Origin: Colwellia sp. 39_35_sub15_T18
GTDB lineage: Bacteria > Pseudomonadota > Gammaproteobacteria > Enterobacterales > Alteromonadaceae
Length of the DNA: 64,000 bases
Reading direction: 5' to 3'
NCBI GenBank assembly: GCA_002162675.1
Contig: MAAE01000004.1
Coordinates: 1-64,000 of the forward strand
Made by a program: the position numbers and the translations under genes. The notes below the pieces were generated by a model, which saw only the letters and a list, made by a program, of their open reading frames with translations, ran no database searches and was not told the origin of the DNA. This document shows positions 8,781 to 16,866 of the stretch, in pieces. The first letter of the stretch is position 1, and the number at the start of each line of letters is the position of its first letter.

Positions 8781-10349
8781 ATGACTCTGTATTCCATAAA
8801 GCCAAACCTAACCAAAGTAACTAAGTCTTGGCTTTATTTTGGTAGTTTGGCTTGTGTAGTACTGCTCAGCTTTGCCAGTAATTTTTTGTCTGCAATAGCA
8901 CAAGGCCAGAGCGCACTTTCTGTTGAAAATATAGGTGTTTACACCATCATTCAATATTGTTTGATGGCCTTTTTTATGTTGTTGGCTTGGTTTACATCGC
9001 CAAAATCATCACAGTTAAAAAACTATAAAGCCTTATTAATCACCGCTTTTTTAGTGCGTATCGTCTTAATTGATGTCACTCCTTATACCTCTAACGACGC
9101 CAGTCGCTATTTATTTGATGGCCGCATTGCTTATGAAGGTTTTGATCCTTATCGCATTAGCCATGATGCTGAAGAGTTAACGCAATTACGTGCTAAGTGG
9201 CAGCCGCCACAAGAGCATGCGACTTATGTCACCATTTATCCGCCCTTGGCCTTAGCTTTATTCTCTTTTTCGTCTTCATTTGGTGTCGACCACGCTGAGT
9301 TAGCCTGGAAGTGCTTATTATTACTGGCTGGGTTACTCACCGTTTGGATCTCGGCTTTGGTACTAAAAAAAGCAGCAAAGTTAGAAAACTTGCCGCTAGT
9401 GGCTTTATCACCCTTGCTTATTCTAGAAACAGGCGTCGGTTTACACCTTGACGCTTTTTCTGCCCTCGCGGTTATTAGCGCGCTTTATCTATGGCAACGA
9501 CAATTACTTTTATATTGTGGTGTCGCCATTGGCATCGGTATGTCATTAAAAGTGCTACCGGTCATGTTGTTGCTGCCATTGTTTTTTTTACAAAAATCAC
9601 TAAAACACTCCTTTACTTTAGTGCTTGGCTGGGTTGTTACCCTAGCCCTCATTTACGGTGCCACGGTCACTTTAGGCTATTTACCCGTTGGCAGTATTGG
9701 CGTGTTTTTTGAGAAATGGCGCAACGCTGCCCCTGTTTTTATGGCCTTAGAGAGCCTGTTTAGCGGTGTTCAACTCGTCGTAGCGTTAATTATTATTACC
9801 ATAACGACGGTGCTCATCATTGCTTATATAAGTTTTAAGCAAGATAGCGACACCCAAACGAATCCCAAAAATAATCCCAGAAAAAATACCGATACTATCT
9901 ACCTCTGCATGCAAGCGTCTTTGGCTTTACCTCTTATTTTAAGTCCGGTGCTCTTTCCTTGGTATTTAATGCCATTAATACCCTTATTAGCCTTACGACC
10001 TAATATTTTTTTACTCGCTTGGTCATTACTGATGCCACTGACTTATGAAGTGCTGGGCGACTTTCTTTGTTGTCAGCAATGGCAGCCTGCTCATTGGCCG
10101 ACAGTATTACTGGCAGTTTTGTATGCTTTAACTGTGCTTAAAATAATCTATTACAGCATTACAAAACATAATGAAAAACAGCGTAAAAAGAAGAGCAAAC
10201 TCGATGAATCCTGTCCAACCGGCACCTTGTCTTTTGCCGAAATAAATAGAAAAACCTCTGCCGTGATAAAAAAAGACACTTTAGCTGCTAGCCCTGTGCA
10301 AATGGCAGAAAGATCGCTTGGCGACATTAACATAATTGAGATTAAATAA
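8781..10349 (+). CDS. Polytopic membrane glycosyltransferase (GT87/MptB-like)
   Basis: A 522-residue protein with roughly ten or more membrane segments between residues 15 and 465 and a charged C-terminal tail. An early loop carries NDASRYLFDGR, GFDPYRI and YPPLA, resembling the acidic DxxxYxxdGr and G-x-PY loops of polyprenyl-phosphate-sugar-dependent (GT-C fold) mannosyltransferases. Such enzymes move a sugar from a lipid-phosphate carrier on the outer face of the membrane. The stop overlaps the next start by one base (TAATG), and the next gene is a Dpm1-like enzyme that could make just such a lipid-linked donor. The family is inferred from layout and loop motifs. Confidence 0.65.
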   Translation: MTLYSIKPNLTKVTKSWLYFGSLACVVLLSFASNFLSAIAQGQSALSVENIGVYTIIQYCLMAFFMLLAWFTSPKSSQLKNYKALLITAFLVRIVLIDVTPYTSNDASRYLFDGRIAYEGFDPYRISHDAEELTQLRAKWQPPQEHATYVTIYPPLALALFSFSSSFGVDHAELAWKCLLLLAGLLTVWISALVLKKAAKLENLPLVALSPLLILETGVGLHLDAFSALAVISALYLWQRQLLLYCGVAIGIGMSLKVLPVMLLLPLFFLQKSLKHSFTLVLGWVVTLALIYGATVTLGYLPVGSIGVFFEKWRNAAPVFMALESLFSGVQLVVALIIITITTVLIIAYISFKQDSDTQTNPKNNPRKNTDTIYLCMQASLALPLILSPVLFPWYLMPLIPLLALRPNIFLLAWSLLMPLTYEVLGDFLCCQQWQPAHWPTVLLAVLYALTVLKIIYYSITKHNEKQRKKKSKLDESCPTGTLSFAEINRKTSAVIKKDTLAASPVQMAERSLGDINIIEIK

Positions 10350-11101
10350 TGTATAAAGGTCATAAAGTTGCCGTTGTTATTCCGGCGCTCAATGAAGAAA
10401 AAGCCATTGGTGTGGTGGTCGGTAATTTAATGGCTTTAAGGTGCGATGAGCTGAACGTTATTGATGATATTGTTGTCTGCGATAACGGCTCAACGGATAA
10501 TACCGCGCAAGTCGCCCGTACCAAGGGCGCACAAGTCGTACGACAAACAACGCCTGGTTATGGCATAGCCTGTTTAACCGCCATAGCGCAACTTCCTGCT
10601 TGCGATATTGTGCTTTTTGTTGATGGTGACGATTCATGTTTTGCCGAACAAGCACTAGGGTTATTAAGCGGTATTGTTAATGGCGACGACCTCGCCATTG
10701 GCTCTAGAACATTGGGCATTATTGAGTCGGGTGCGCTCACTAAACCGCAATTATTTGGTAATTGGCTGGCGAGTCATTTAATCACCTTATTTTGGCGACA
10801 AAAAATAACGGACTTAGGCCCATACAGAGCCATACGTTTTTCATCGCTGCAGGCTTTAAATATGGTCGATAAAACCTTTGGCTGGACGGTAGAAATGCAA
10901 GTTAAAGCGATTATTCATGGCATGACGGTTAATGAATACTCGGTTGACTCTAAAGTACGTATTGGTCAATCAAAAATTAGCGGTACTATTATCGGTTCAA
11001 TTAAAGCGGGCATCGGTATTTTATCAATGATCGCCAAACTGTTTATACGCCAATCAGCCCTTAAGAGTTCGATAAAGCCTAAGGTCAACAGCTGTGAATA
11101 A
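10349..11101 (+). CDS. GT2 glycosyltransferase, dolichyl/polyprenyl-phosphate sugar synthase-like
   Basis: This 250-residue GT-A enzyme opens with VAVVIPALNEEKAIG, then DNGSTDNT (45-52) and DGDDS (92-96), the nucleotide-sugar and metal-binding motifs of Dpm1-type transferases. It lacks the long C-terminal membrane pair of ArnC/GtrB types but has a hydrophobic patch at about 210-235. The likely reaction is transfer of a hexose from a nucleotide sugar to polyprenyl phosphate. Type 2 rSAM/selenodomain-associated transferases are also GT2 proteins, so it could be the functional equivalent of those. It overlaps the DUF547 gene by 8 bases. Confidence 0.75.
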   Translation: MYKGHKVAVVIPALNEEKAIGVVVGNLMALRCDELNVIDDIVVCDNGSTDNTAQVARTKGAQVVRQTTPGYGIACLTAIAQLPACDIVLFVDGDDSCFAEQALGLLSGIVNGDDLAIGSRTLGIIESGALTKPQLFGNWLASHLITLFWRQKITDLGPYRAIRFSSLQALNMVDKTFGWTVEMQVKAIIHGMTVNEYSVDSKVRIGQSKISGTIIGSIKAGIGILSMIAKLFIRQSALKSSIKPKVNSCE

Positions 11102-11984
11102 AGGCCGCTCTTTCATTGTTGTTGTCGTTCTTATCGGCATCGCTATTGGTGTCGCTATGGCCCTCAAAGGCTACTCACTTTATCAAGCGACCCGCGCTAA
11201 TGCGGTGGTTTATTGGCAAGCCAGCGACGAAAGCAACCAACAAAAAATTACCCACGGTTTATGGCAAGCGTTTTTATCAAGCTACTTGAGTGATGATAGT
11301 CGCGGCTCACGTACCTTAGATTATCAAAGCGTGACGAAACAAGATAAGCAAAAGCTCAGCGACTATATCAACACATTACAGAGCTTAGACCCAAGGCGAT
11401 ACCCCAAAAACGAGCAATTGGCTTATTGGGTCAATTTATATAATGCCCTAGTTATTAATCTGGTGCTGAGACACTACCCTATTGATTCAATTAAAAATAT
11501 TGGCGACGGTTTAACGGGTCCTTGGAATATAGAGCTAGCCACCATTGCAGGTAAACAGGTGACCTTAAACCAAATAGAACATGGTATATTAAGGCCTTTA
11601 TGGCAAGACAATCGCATTCATTATGTCATTAATTGCGCCAGCATTGGTTGTCCTGATTTACCACCACAGCCGTTTTCAAGCGTTAACATTAACAAACAGT
11701 TAAATGAGGCCGCCATCCGCTTTATTAACCAGCACAAGGCGGTGCAGTTAGCGAATAACACCTTAACGCTTTCTAGCATCTATAACTGGTTTGCTGTTGA
11801 TTTTGGCAGTTCAGATCAAAATATTATCAAACATATCAAAGCTTATGCCCTGCCAGAGCTGAAAAGCGAACTTGAACATTTTTCAGGCACCATTGAATTT
11901 GATTATAACTGGAAATTAAATTCGACAAAGCAGGTCTCTATAAAAGCGCCAATGATAAAAGCGCCGATGACAAAAAGTCATTAG
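11094..11984 (+). CDS. DUF547 domain protein, membrane-anchored
   Basis: The start is a GTG inside the preceding gene. The protein has 296 residues: an N-terminal hydrophobic anchor or uncleaved signal (about 7-25), then a DUF547 domain with YWVNLYNALVIN (111-122) and INCASIGCPDL (179-189). The conserved Asn and two Cys of the family are present. DUF547 has no established reaction, and its Cys-containing core recalls papain/transglutaminase-like folds. DUF547 proteins recur near radical SAM and type 1/type 2 transferase genes, which fits this operon. Presence of the domain is clear, function is not. Confidence 0.8.
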   Translation: MNKGRSFIVVVVLIGIAIGVAMALKGYSLYQATRANAVVYWQASDESNQQKITHGLWQAFLSSYLSDDSRGSRTLDYQSVTKQDKQKLSDYINTLQSLDPRRYPKNEQLAYWVNLYNALVINLVLRHYPIDSIKNIGDGLTGPWNIELATIAGKQVTLNQIEHGILRPLWQDNRIHYVINCASIGCPDLPPQPFSSVNINKQLNEAAIRFINQHKAVQLANNTLTLSSIYNWFAVDFGSSDQNIIKHIKAYALPELKSELEHFSGTIEFDYNWKLNSTKQVSIKAPMIKAPMTKSH

Positions 11985-12007
11985 CGATACATAAGTTGTG
12001 ATTAAAA

Positions 12008-12799
12008 ATGAACCTAATAAAGCCGAGTAGCATGACACAAAGCCAATTAAGCCGACCAGAGCAGCTAAAGCAACTAAAGCAGTTAAAGCAACGAAATAAA
12101 AGGCCATTAAACGAGCCAACCTTGGTGCTTTTTTGCAAGCGTCCTAAGCTAAACCAAGGCAAACAACGCTTAGCTGAAGACTCTACTGCCGAAAGCGCCC
12201 TTAAAATAGCACAGGCACTATTAGCTTGCGCCATTGAAGATGCAAACGCTTGGCAAGGGCCGGTGGTTATTGCTTGCTCAAACAATAACGATATTGAGTG
12301 GGCACAATCTCTAGCCAATAACATACAAGTGATAACGCAATTACCTGCAGGGAAGTCGGGCAATCTAGGTGAGCGATTAAATTACGTTGACCGCCAATTG
12401 CGCGCGCAAGGGCACCAAAAATTAGTGATTATTGGTACTGATGCACCAATACTCGATAACGAACATTTTCAAGCGGCTATCTTCGCGTTACAAAGCCATG
12501 ATATTGCTTTAAGTCATGCTGATGATGGCGGCGTCGTGATTATGGCGAATAAAGTGCCTTGGCCAATGTTAACCGATTTACCGTGGAGTACTAACGAATT
12601 ATCACAGTCATTATTGTTGCACTGTCAGCAACAAAAACTCACGGTGCAATATAGTTTACCCGGTTATGATGTTGACTATATTACTGATCTTAAAAAACTT
12701 TTTATTGACCTACAAACTGATCTGCGCCCAGCACGACAAGCACTATTACAGACAATTAACGAATTTTTTGCTATTCCAGAGGTAATTTCCCATGCATGA
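12008..12799 (+). CDS. CofC-like transferase, arsenosugar/rSAM-selenodomain-associated type 1
   Basis: A 263-residue protein with the small GT-A/nucleotidyltransferase fold. Motifs are FCKRPKLNQGKQRLA (42-56, the nucleotide-binding loop), LGERL (120-124), GTDAPIL (143-149), ADDGG (171-175) and PWSTNEL. These match the family once called rSAM/selenodomain-associated transferase 1 (TIGR04282) and since linked to arsenosugar synthesis. Members are thought to work on the sugar produced after ArsM and the radical SAM step. The first 33 residues are extra to the domain and contain a Lys-Gln-Leu repeat from a short DNA repeat at about 12065-12090. It overlaps arsM by 8 bases. Confidence 0.85.
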   Translation: MNLIKPSSMTQSQLSRPEQLKQLKQLKQRNKRPLNEPTLVLFCKRPKLNQGKQRLAEDSTAESALKIAQALLACAIEDANAWQGPVVIACSNNNDIEWAQSLANNIQVITQLPAGKSGNLGERLNYVDRQLRAQGHQKLVIIGTDAPILDNEHFQAAIFALQSHDIALSHADDGGVVIMANKVPWPMLTDLPWSTNELSQSLLLHCQQQKLTVQYSLPGYDVDYITDLKKLFIDLQTDLRPARQALLQTINEFFAIPEVISHA

Positions 12800-13913
12800 T
12801 ATTGTAAAAGACTATTACGGCAACGTACTTAAAGGCTCTGATGATTTACAGACCAACGCTTGCTGTACCGACGACAACTTGTCGTCATCACTCAAAGTTA
12901 TCCTATCAAACATTCATGATGAGGTGATGTCACGTTATTACGGTTGCGGCCTTGTTACCCCTGAGCTACTTGCCGGTTGTCATGTTTTAGATTTAGGTTG
13001 TGGCGCTGGCCGAGACTGTTATGCCATGGCACAAATGGTTGGCGAAACAGGTTTTGTGACGGGTGTTGACATGACCGATGAGCAGTTGGCCGTTGCTAAT
13101 CAACATGTAGAGTATCATCGCGAAAAGTTTGGTTATGAAAAAGCTAATACCAAATTTTTAAAGGGCTATATTGAAAAACTCGATGAGCTAAACATTGCCG
13201 ATAACAGTATCGACGTGGTCATCTCTAACTGTGTTATTAATTTAAGCCCCGACAAACATGCGGTACTCAACGAAATATTCCGTATTTTAAAACCCGGTGG
13301 TGAAATATACTTTTCTGATGTTTACGCCGATAAACGCGTACCCGCGCACTTAAAAGACGATCCGTTATTATATGGCGAATGTTTAAGTGGTGCCCTTTAT
13401 TGGCATGATTTTGAAAATTTAGCTAAAAGCGTCGGCTTTGTTGAGCCACGTTTAGTAAATAGCCGTGCGATTACCATTGATAATAACGAGCTAGCGACAC
13501 GCATTGAAGATGTAAATTTCACCTCGGCAACCTATCGATTATTCAAGGCTGAAGGGTTAGAGACAGACGGACAAAATTACGCGCAAACAGTGACCTACCA
13601 AGGCACTATTATCGAGCACGAGGCAATGTTAACGTTAGATCAAAAAAACACCTTTATTGCTCAGCAAGCCACTAACATTAGCGGCAATACCTGGCATACA
13701 CTCAAGCAATCTAGATTTGCTGAGCACTTCGTGTTTAACGGCGACTTTAGTAAACACTTGGGGTTATTTGCCGCAACTGATGAGCAATTCGACTTTATTG
13801 ATGATCACGCAGAAAATCACGCAAGTGCTCCATCAAGTAATAACAGTACATCATCAAGTTGCTGCGCTCCTGCTCCAGCTCCTGATCAAAAAAATAAATC
13901 GAGCTGCTGCTAG
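12792..13913 (+). CDS. arsM: Arsenite S-adenosylmethionine methyltransferase ArsM
   Basis: The enzyme methylates trivalent arsenic with S-adenosylmethionine, giving mono- and dimethylarsenic. The protein has 373 residues. The class I methyltransferase domain shows HVLDLGCGAGRDCY (64-77), VTGVDMT (89-95) and LKPGGEIYFSDVY (166-178). The arsenic-binding cysteines of the family are in place: C24/C25 near the N-terminus, C147 in SNCVINLSPDK and C197 in GECLSGAL. A low-complexity tail of Ser, Ala and Pro carries two more Cys pairs at the very end. The gene overlaps its neighbours on both sides, the radical SAM gene starting within the stop codon, so tight co-expression is expected. Confidence 0.92.
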   Translation: MHDIVKDYYGNVLKGSDDLQTNACCTDDNLSSSLKVILSNIHDEVMSRYYGCGLVTPELLAGCHVLDLGCGAGRDCYAMAQMVGETGFVTGVDMTDEQLAVANQHVEYHREKFGYEKANTKFLKGYIEKLDELNIADNSIDVVISNCVINLSPDKHAVLNEIFRILKPGGEIYFSDVYADKRVPAHLKDDPLLYGECLSGALYWHDFENLAKSVGFVEPRLVNSRAITIDNNELATRIEDVNFTSATYRLFKAEGLETDGQNYAQTVTYQGTIIEHEAMLTLDQKNTFIAQQATNISGNTWHTLKQSRFAEHFVFNGDFSKHLGLFAATDEQFDFIDDHAENHASAPSSNNSTSSSCCAPAPAPDQKNKSSCC

Positions 13914-14830
13914 TGACAACTTTAGCTAAAAGTGACAGCTGGTTATATACGCCCTCAGGTGAAACACGAGGCTATATTCAACCCCATGCCTTAACTGAAC
14001 TTTGGTTCCATACCGGCACTAAGTGCAATTTAGCCTGTGATTTTTGTTTGGAGGGTTCAAGCCCGTCGGATAAGCGTTTATTAACACCCAAATTGGCCGA
14101 GGTGAAACCGTTTATTGATGAGGCATTAAGCTTGGGTGTTGAACAATTTTCTTTTACTGGTGGCGAACCATTTTTAGCGAAAGACATCATCGACATACTT
14201 GATTATGCTTCACAATTTAAACCTTGCTTAGTGTTAACTAATGGCACCGACCCTTTGCTGAAACGCTTTGATGCCTTACTAGCTCTGCAAAAGAAAAATC
14301 AACACCCTATCTCTTTTCGCATCAGCATTGACTCGCCCACTGAGCAAACTCACGATCAAGGCCGTGGCACTGGCACGTTTACTAAAGCCTTCATTGGTAT
14401 GCGCTTATTACACAACCATGGTTTTAATGTTTCGCTTGCTCGTCATATCGCTAAAGATGAAAACACCGCTTTAGTTGAGCAACAATACAAAGATTTGTTT
14501 GAACTGAATGGTTTGTCTCGTGACATGCTCATGGTGGCTTTTCCTGATTTTTTAACGCCAGGCTCATTGCCTGATGTGCCACATATCACCACAAAATGTA
14601 TGACAAGCTACCAAAATGAAACACAGCGTAAGCAATACATGTGTGCAAATTCAAAAATGATCATCAAAAAAGATGACGAAATGCAGGTATACGCCTGCAC
14701 ACTTGTTGATGATGATGATGACTACTTTTTGTCAAACTCTTTAACACAAAGTATGAATAAAAAAGTTAATTTAAAACACCACCGTTGCTATAGCTGCTTT
14801 GCCTTTGGCGCCAGCTGTAGTGAAATGTAA
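13913..14830 (+). CDS. Radical SAM protein of the arsenic operon (not classical ArsS)
   Basis: A GTG start overlaps the arsM stop (TAGTG). The 305-residue protein carries the radical SAM cluster motif as C38-x3-C42-x2-C45, a glycine motif FTGGEPF and a barrel core. The C-terminal third holds several more cysteines, ending CYSCFAFGASC, which suggests an auxiliary metal site of the SPASM/twitch kind. In known arsenosugar pathways a radical SAM enzyme (ArsS) adds a 5'-deoxyadenosyl group to dimethylarsenic. Classical ArsS has a CxxxCxHCH-type motif followed by DAGP, which is absent here, so this is either a different enzyme for the same step or a different chemistry. ArsL of arsinothricin synthesis is another possible relative. 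The family is certain, the reaction inferred. Confidence 0.8.
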   Translation: MTTLAKSDSWLYTPSGETRGYIQPHALTELWFHTGTKCNLACDFCLEGSSPSDKRLLTPKLAEVKPFIDEALSLGVEQFSFTGGEPFLAKDIIDILDYASQFKPCLVLTNGTDPLLKRFDALLALQKKNQHPISFRISIDSPTEQTHDQGRGTGTFTKAFIGMRLLHNHGFNVSLARHIAKDENTALVEQQYKDLFELNGLSRDMLMVAFPDFLTPGSLPDVPHITTKCMTSYQNETQRKQYMCANSKMIIKKDDEMQVYACTLVDDDDDYFLSNSLTQSMNKKVNLKHHRCYSCFAFGASCSEM

Positions 14831-14839
14831 GGAAGTAAT

Positions 14840-15262
14840 ATGAAATCTATACTATTTTTGTGTACCGGTAATTCTTGTCGAAGCCAAATGGCGCATGGTT
14901 TTGCCAACTCATTGTTAAGCGAGCAATTTATTAGCTACTCAGCGGGTATTGCTGCCCACGGGTTAAATCAATCCGCCGTGCAGGTGATGAACGAAGTAGG
15001 CATAGATATTAGCCAGCATCAATCCCAAACCTTAAGCGAATTTGATACCGAACAGTTTGACTACGTGGTGGCTGTTTGTGAACATGCTGCCAGCAACTGC
15101 CCTACCTTTCCAGCAAAAACAAATGTTATTCTTCATCAGTTTGACGATCCCCCTAAGCTCGCCAAAAAAGAAACAACACCCGAAGGCGCTTTATCTCACT
15201 ACCGACGGGTCCGTGATGAAATTAAAACTTGGATCACCGAATTACCTACACAAATAAATTAA
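14840..15262 (+). CDS. arsC: Arsenate reductase, low-molecular-weight phosphatase/thioredoxin type
   Basis: The protein reduces arsenate to arsenite. Its 140 residues match the family. The phosphatase loop is CTGNSCR (C8-x5-R14), and the second and third redox cysteines lie in VCEHAASNCP, as in thioredoxin-coupled ArsC. FDDPPKL supplies the downstream Asp region. The ribosome site GGAAG sits just before the ATG, nine bases after the radical SAM gene. It would feed arsenite to ArsM. No arsenite efflux pump and no ArsR gene is found in the window, unlike an ordinary ars resistance operon. Confidence 0.9.
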   Translation: MKSILFLCTGNSCRSQMAHGFANSLLSEQFISYSAGIAAHGLNQSAVQVMNEVGIDISQHQSQTLSEFDTEQFDYVVAVCEHAASNCPTFPAKTNVILHQFDDPPKLAKKETTPEGALSHYRRVRDEIKTWITELPTQIN

Positions 15263-15290
15263 CTTACCTAACCTAAACTAATTCAACCTA

Positions 15291-15350
15291 AAAAAAGCTA
15301 AACGAAGCTAAACGAAGCTAAACGAAGCTAAACGAAGCTAAACGAAGCTA
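15291..15350 (+). repeat. Tandem array of a 10-bp unit
   Basis: Five perfect copies of AACGAAGCTA fill 15301-15350, preceded by one variant copy (AAAAAAGCTA, 15291-15300). The array sits in the 115-base gap between arsC and the phosphorylase gene, the only wide gap inside the operon. Confidence 0.95.
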
Positions 15351-15377
15351 AATTAAATCAAGAATAGGAAAAATATC

Positions 15378-16226
15378 ATGTTAGCAATTATTGGCGGTAC
15401 TGGTGTTTATGGCATTGACGGTTTAAAGATCATTGAACAACACAACATTGATACCCCTTACGGTGAACCATCGGCTGCCATTGTGCGAGGTATGTACCAA
15501 AACAAAGAGATTCTTTTTTTACCCCGCCATGGTGAAACACACTCACTATTGCCTTCTGAAGTAAATTATCGCGCCAATATTTGGGCACTTAAAAGCTTAG
15601 GAGTTAAACAAATTATTGGCTTGTCTGCGGTGGGTAGCTTGCAACAAGAAATAAAGCCCGGTGACTTAGCCATTGCTGATCAATACTTTGATTTTATCAA
15701 AAGCCCTCGTGACAAAACCTTTTTTGGTCAAGGCTTGGTCGCACATATTTCTACCGCCGAACCCACATGTACTGCGTTGGCTGACGCCATAACTACCGCC
15801 GCCAATACTTGCTCGATAAACATTCATCGCAACAAAACCTATGCCTGTGTTGATGGCCCCCGATTAGGCACAAAAGCGGAAAGTTTATTTCTAAAAAACG
15901 CCGCGGGTTGCGACTTAGTGGGCATGACTAATGTCCCTGAAGTTTTTTTAGCGCGCGAAGCGCAAATTTGTTATTGCACCATAGGTATCGCCACCGATTA
16001 TGACAGCTGGAAAGATGATCCCAGCGAACATGTGACAGTAGAACAAGTGATTAGCCGTTACGGTGACAGTATAACGAAAGCAAAAAACGTACTGGAATCT
16101 TATATCAAAGGACTGCCCGCACAATGTACTAGTGGCTGTAACCACGCCTTAGCAAGTGCCGTATTAACCCCTGTTGATACCATGTCTGCTGAGCAAAAAA
16201 CGTTATTTTCTGTGCTATCAAAGTAG
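15378..16226 (+). CDS. MTA phosphorylase-like nucleoside phosphorylase, last gene of the arsenic operon
   Basis: A 282-residue member of the PNP/MTAP (type 2) phosphorylase family. Visible motifs: IIGGTGVYGI (4-13), PRHGETHSLLPSEVNYRAN (49-67) for phosphate and sugar binding, VGMTNVPEVFLARE (181-194) and ATDYDSW (205-211), whose aspartates recognise adenine in MTA phosphorylases. The usual substrate is 5'-methylthioadenosine. Placed after ArsM and a radical SAM enzyme, it could instead cleave 5'-deoxy-5'-dimethylarsinoyl-adenosine to adenine and an arsenoribose-1-phosphate. The segment near 159-163 reads DGPRL, a small departure from the common form. The family is sure, the arsenic substrate is inference. 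Confidence 0.85.
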   Translation: MLAIIGGTGVYGIDGLKIIEQHNIDTPYGEPSAAIVRGMYQNKEILFLPRHGETHSLLPSEVNYRANIWALKSLGVKQIIGLSAVGSLQQEIKPGDLAIADQYFDFIKSPRDKTFFGQGLVAHISTAEPTCTALADAITTAANTCSINIHRNKTYACVDGPRLGTKAESLFLKNAAGCDLVGMTNVPEVFLAREAQICYCTIGIATDYDSWKDDPSEHVTVEQVISRYGDSITKAKNVLESYIKGLPAQCTSGCNHALASAVLTPVDTMSAEQKTLFSVLSK

Positions 16227-16316
16227 CTTTTAAGCCTTTTATGCTCACTGAACGGGAAATAACGTAATAGACTTGGTATTATTGCCTTATAACAGTAAGT
16301 AATAACAGTCGAAACC

Positions 16317-16859
16317 ATGCCTTCAAAAATACAACTTAGCAAAGAAGACCTTAGAAAATACAAGCCAAATAGAGATGAATACTTAAACAAGCCAAAGATT
16401 CCTTTGGTCGTGGTATTAGACAATGTCACTAATAGTTACAACATTGGTGCTTTTATTCGTTTGGCTGATGCTTTTGCTATCGAAAAAGTCATTGTCTGCG
16501 GCGCGCTAACGATTTCAGATAAAAAGCTGAAAAAAGCCTCTAGAAATGAAGCTAAATGGGTTTGCGTTGAATATAGTGATAGCACCACCACAAGCTTACA
16601 AACCCTATTAGATGAAGGGTATGCGGTTTACAGTGTTGAGCTGTGCCATGAGTCAGTTGATTACAGTGACCTTGCTTACCCCTCTCGCTGCGTATTGGTA
16701 TTAGGCAATGAACGCAAAGGCGTGAGTGAAGCCGCATTAAAATTAAGTCACCAACAAATACATATTCCTATGTTTGGTATGGGTAACTCGCTCAATGTTT
16801 CAACCGCCGGAGCAATTGTTTTAGCCGAATGTGCGAATCAAATGAGAAAACAGCAGTAA
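16317..16859 (+). CDS. TrmH/SpoU-family RNA 2'-O-methyltransferase
   Basis: A SPOUT-fold RNA ribose methyltransferase of 180 residues with no N-terminal substrate-binding extension beyond about 28 residues. Motif 1 is NVTNSYNIGAFIR, motif 2 LVLGNERKGVSEAAL, motif 3 IHIPMFGMGNSLNVSTA, forming the knotted SAM site. It probably modifies a tRNA or rRNA; the exact position cannot be told. It starts 90 bases after the phosphorylase stop and is probably not part of the arsenic pathway. Part of its 3' end is duplicated at 17787-17890. Confidence 0.85.
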   Translation: MPSKIQLSKEDLRKYKPNRDEYLNKPKIPLVVVLDNVTNSYNIGAFIRLADAFAIEKVIVCGALTISDKKLKKASRNEAKWVCVEYSDSTTTSLQTLLDEGYAVYSVELCHESVDYSDLAYPSRCVLVLGNERKGVSEAALKLSHQQIHIPMFGMGNSLNVSTAGAIVLAECANQMRKQQ

Positions 16860-16866
16860 CCACTAT

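Noticed and set aside
15301-15350. CRISPR-like array
   Set aside because: The unit is 10 bp with no spacers, so it is a simple tandem repeat.
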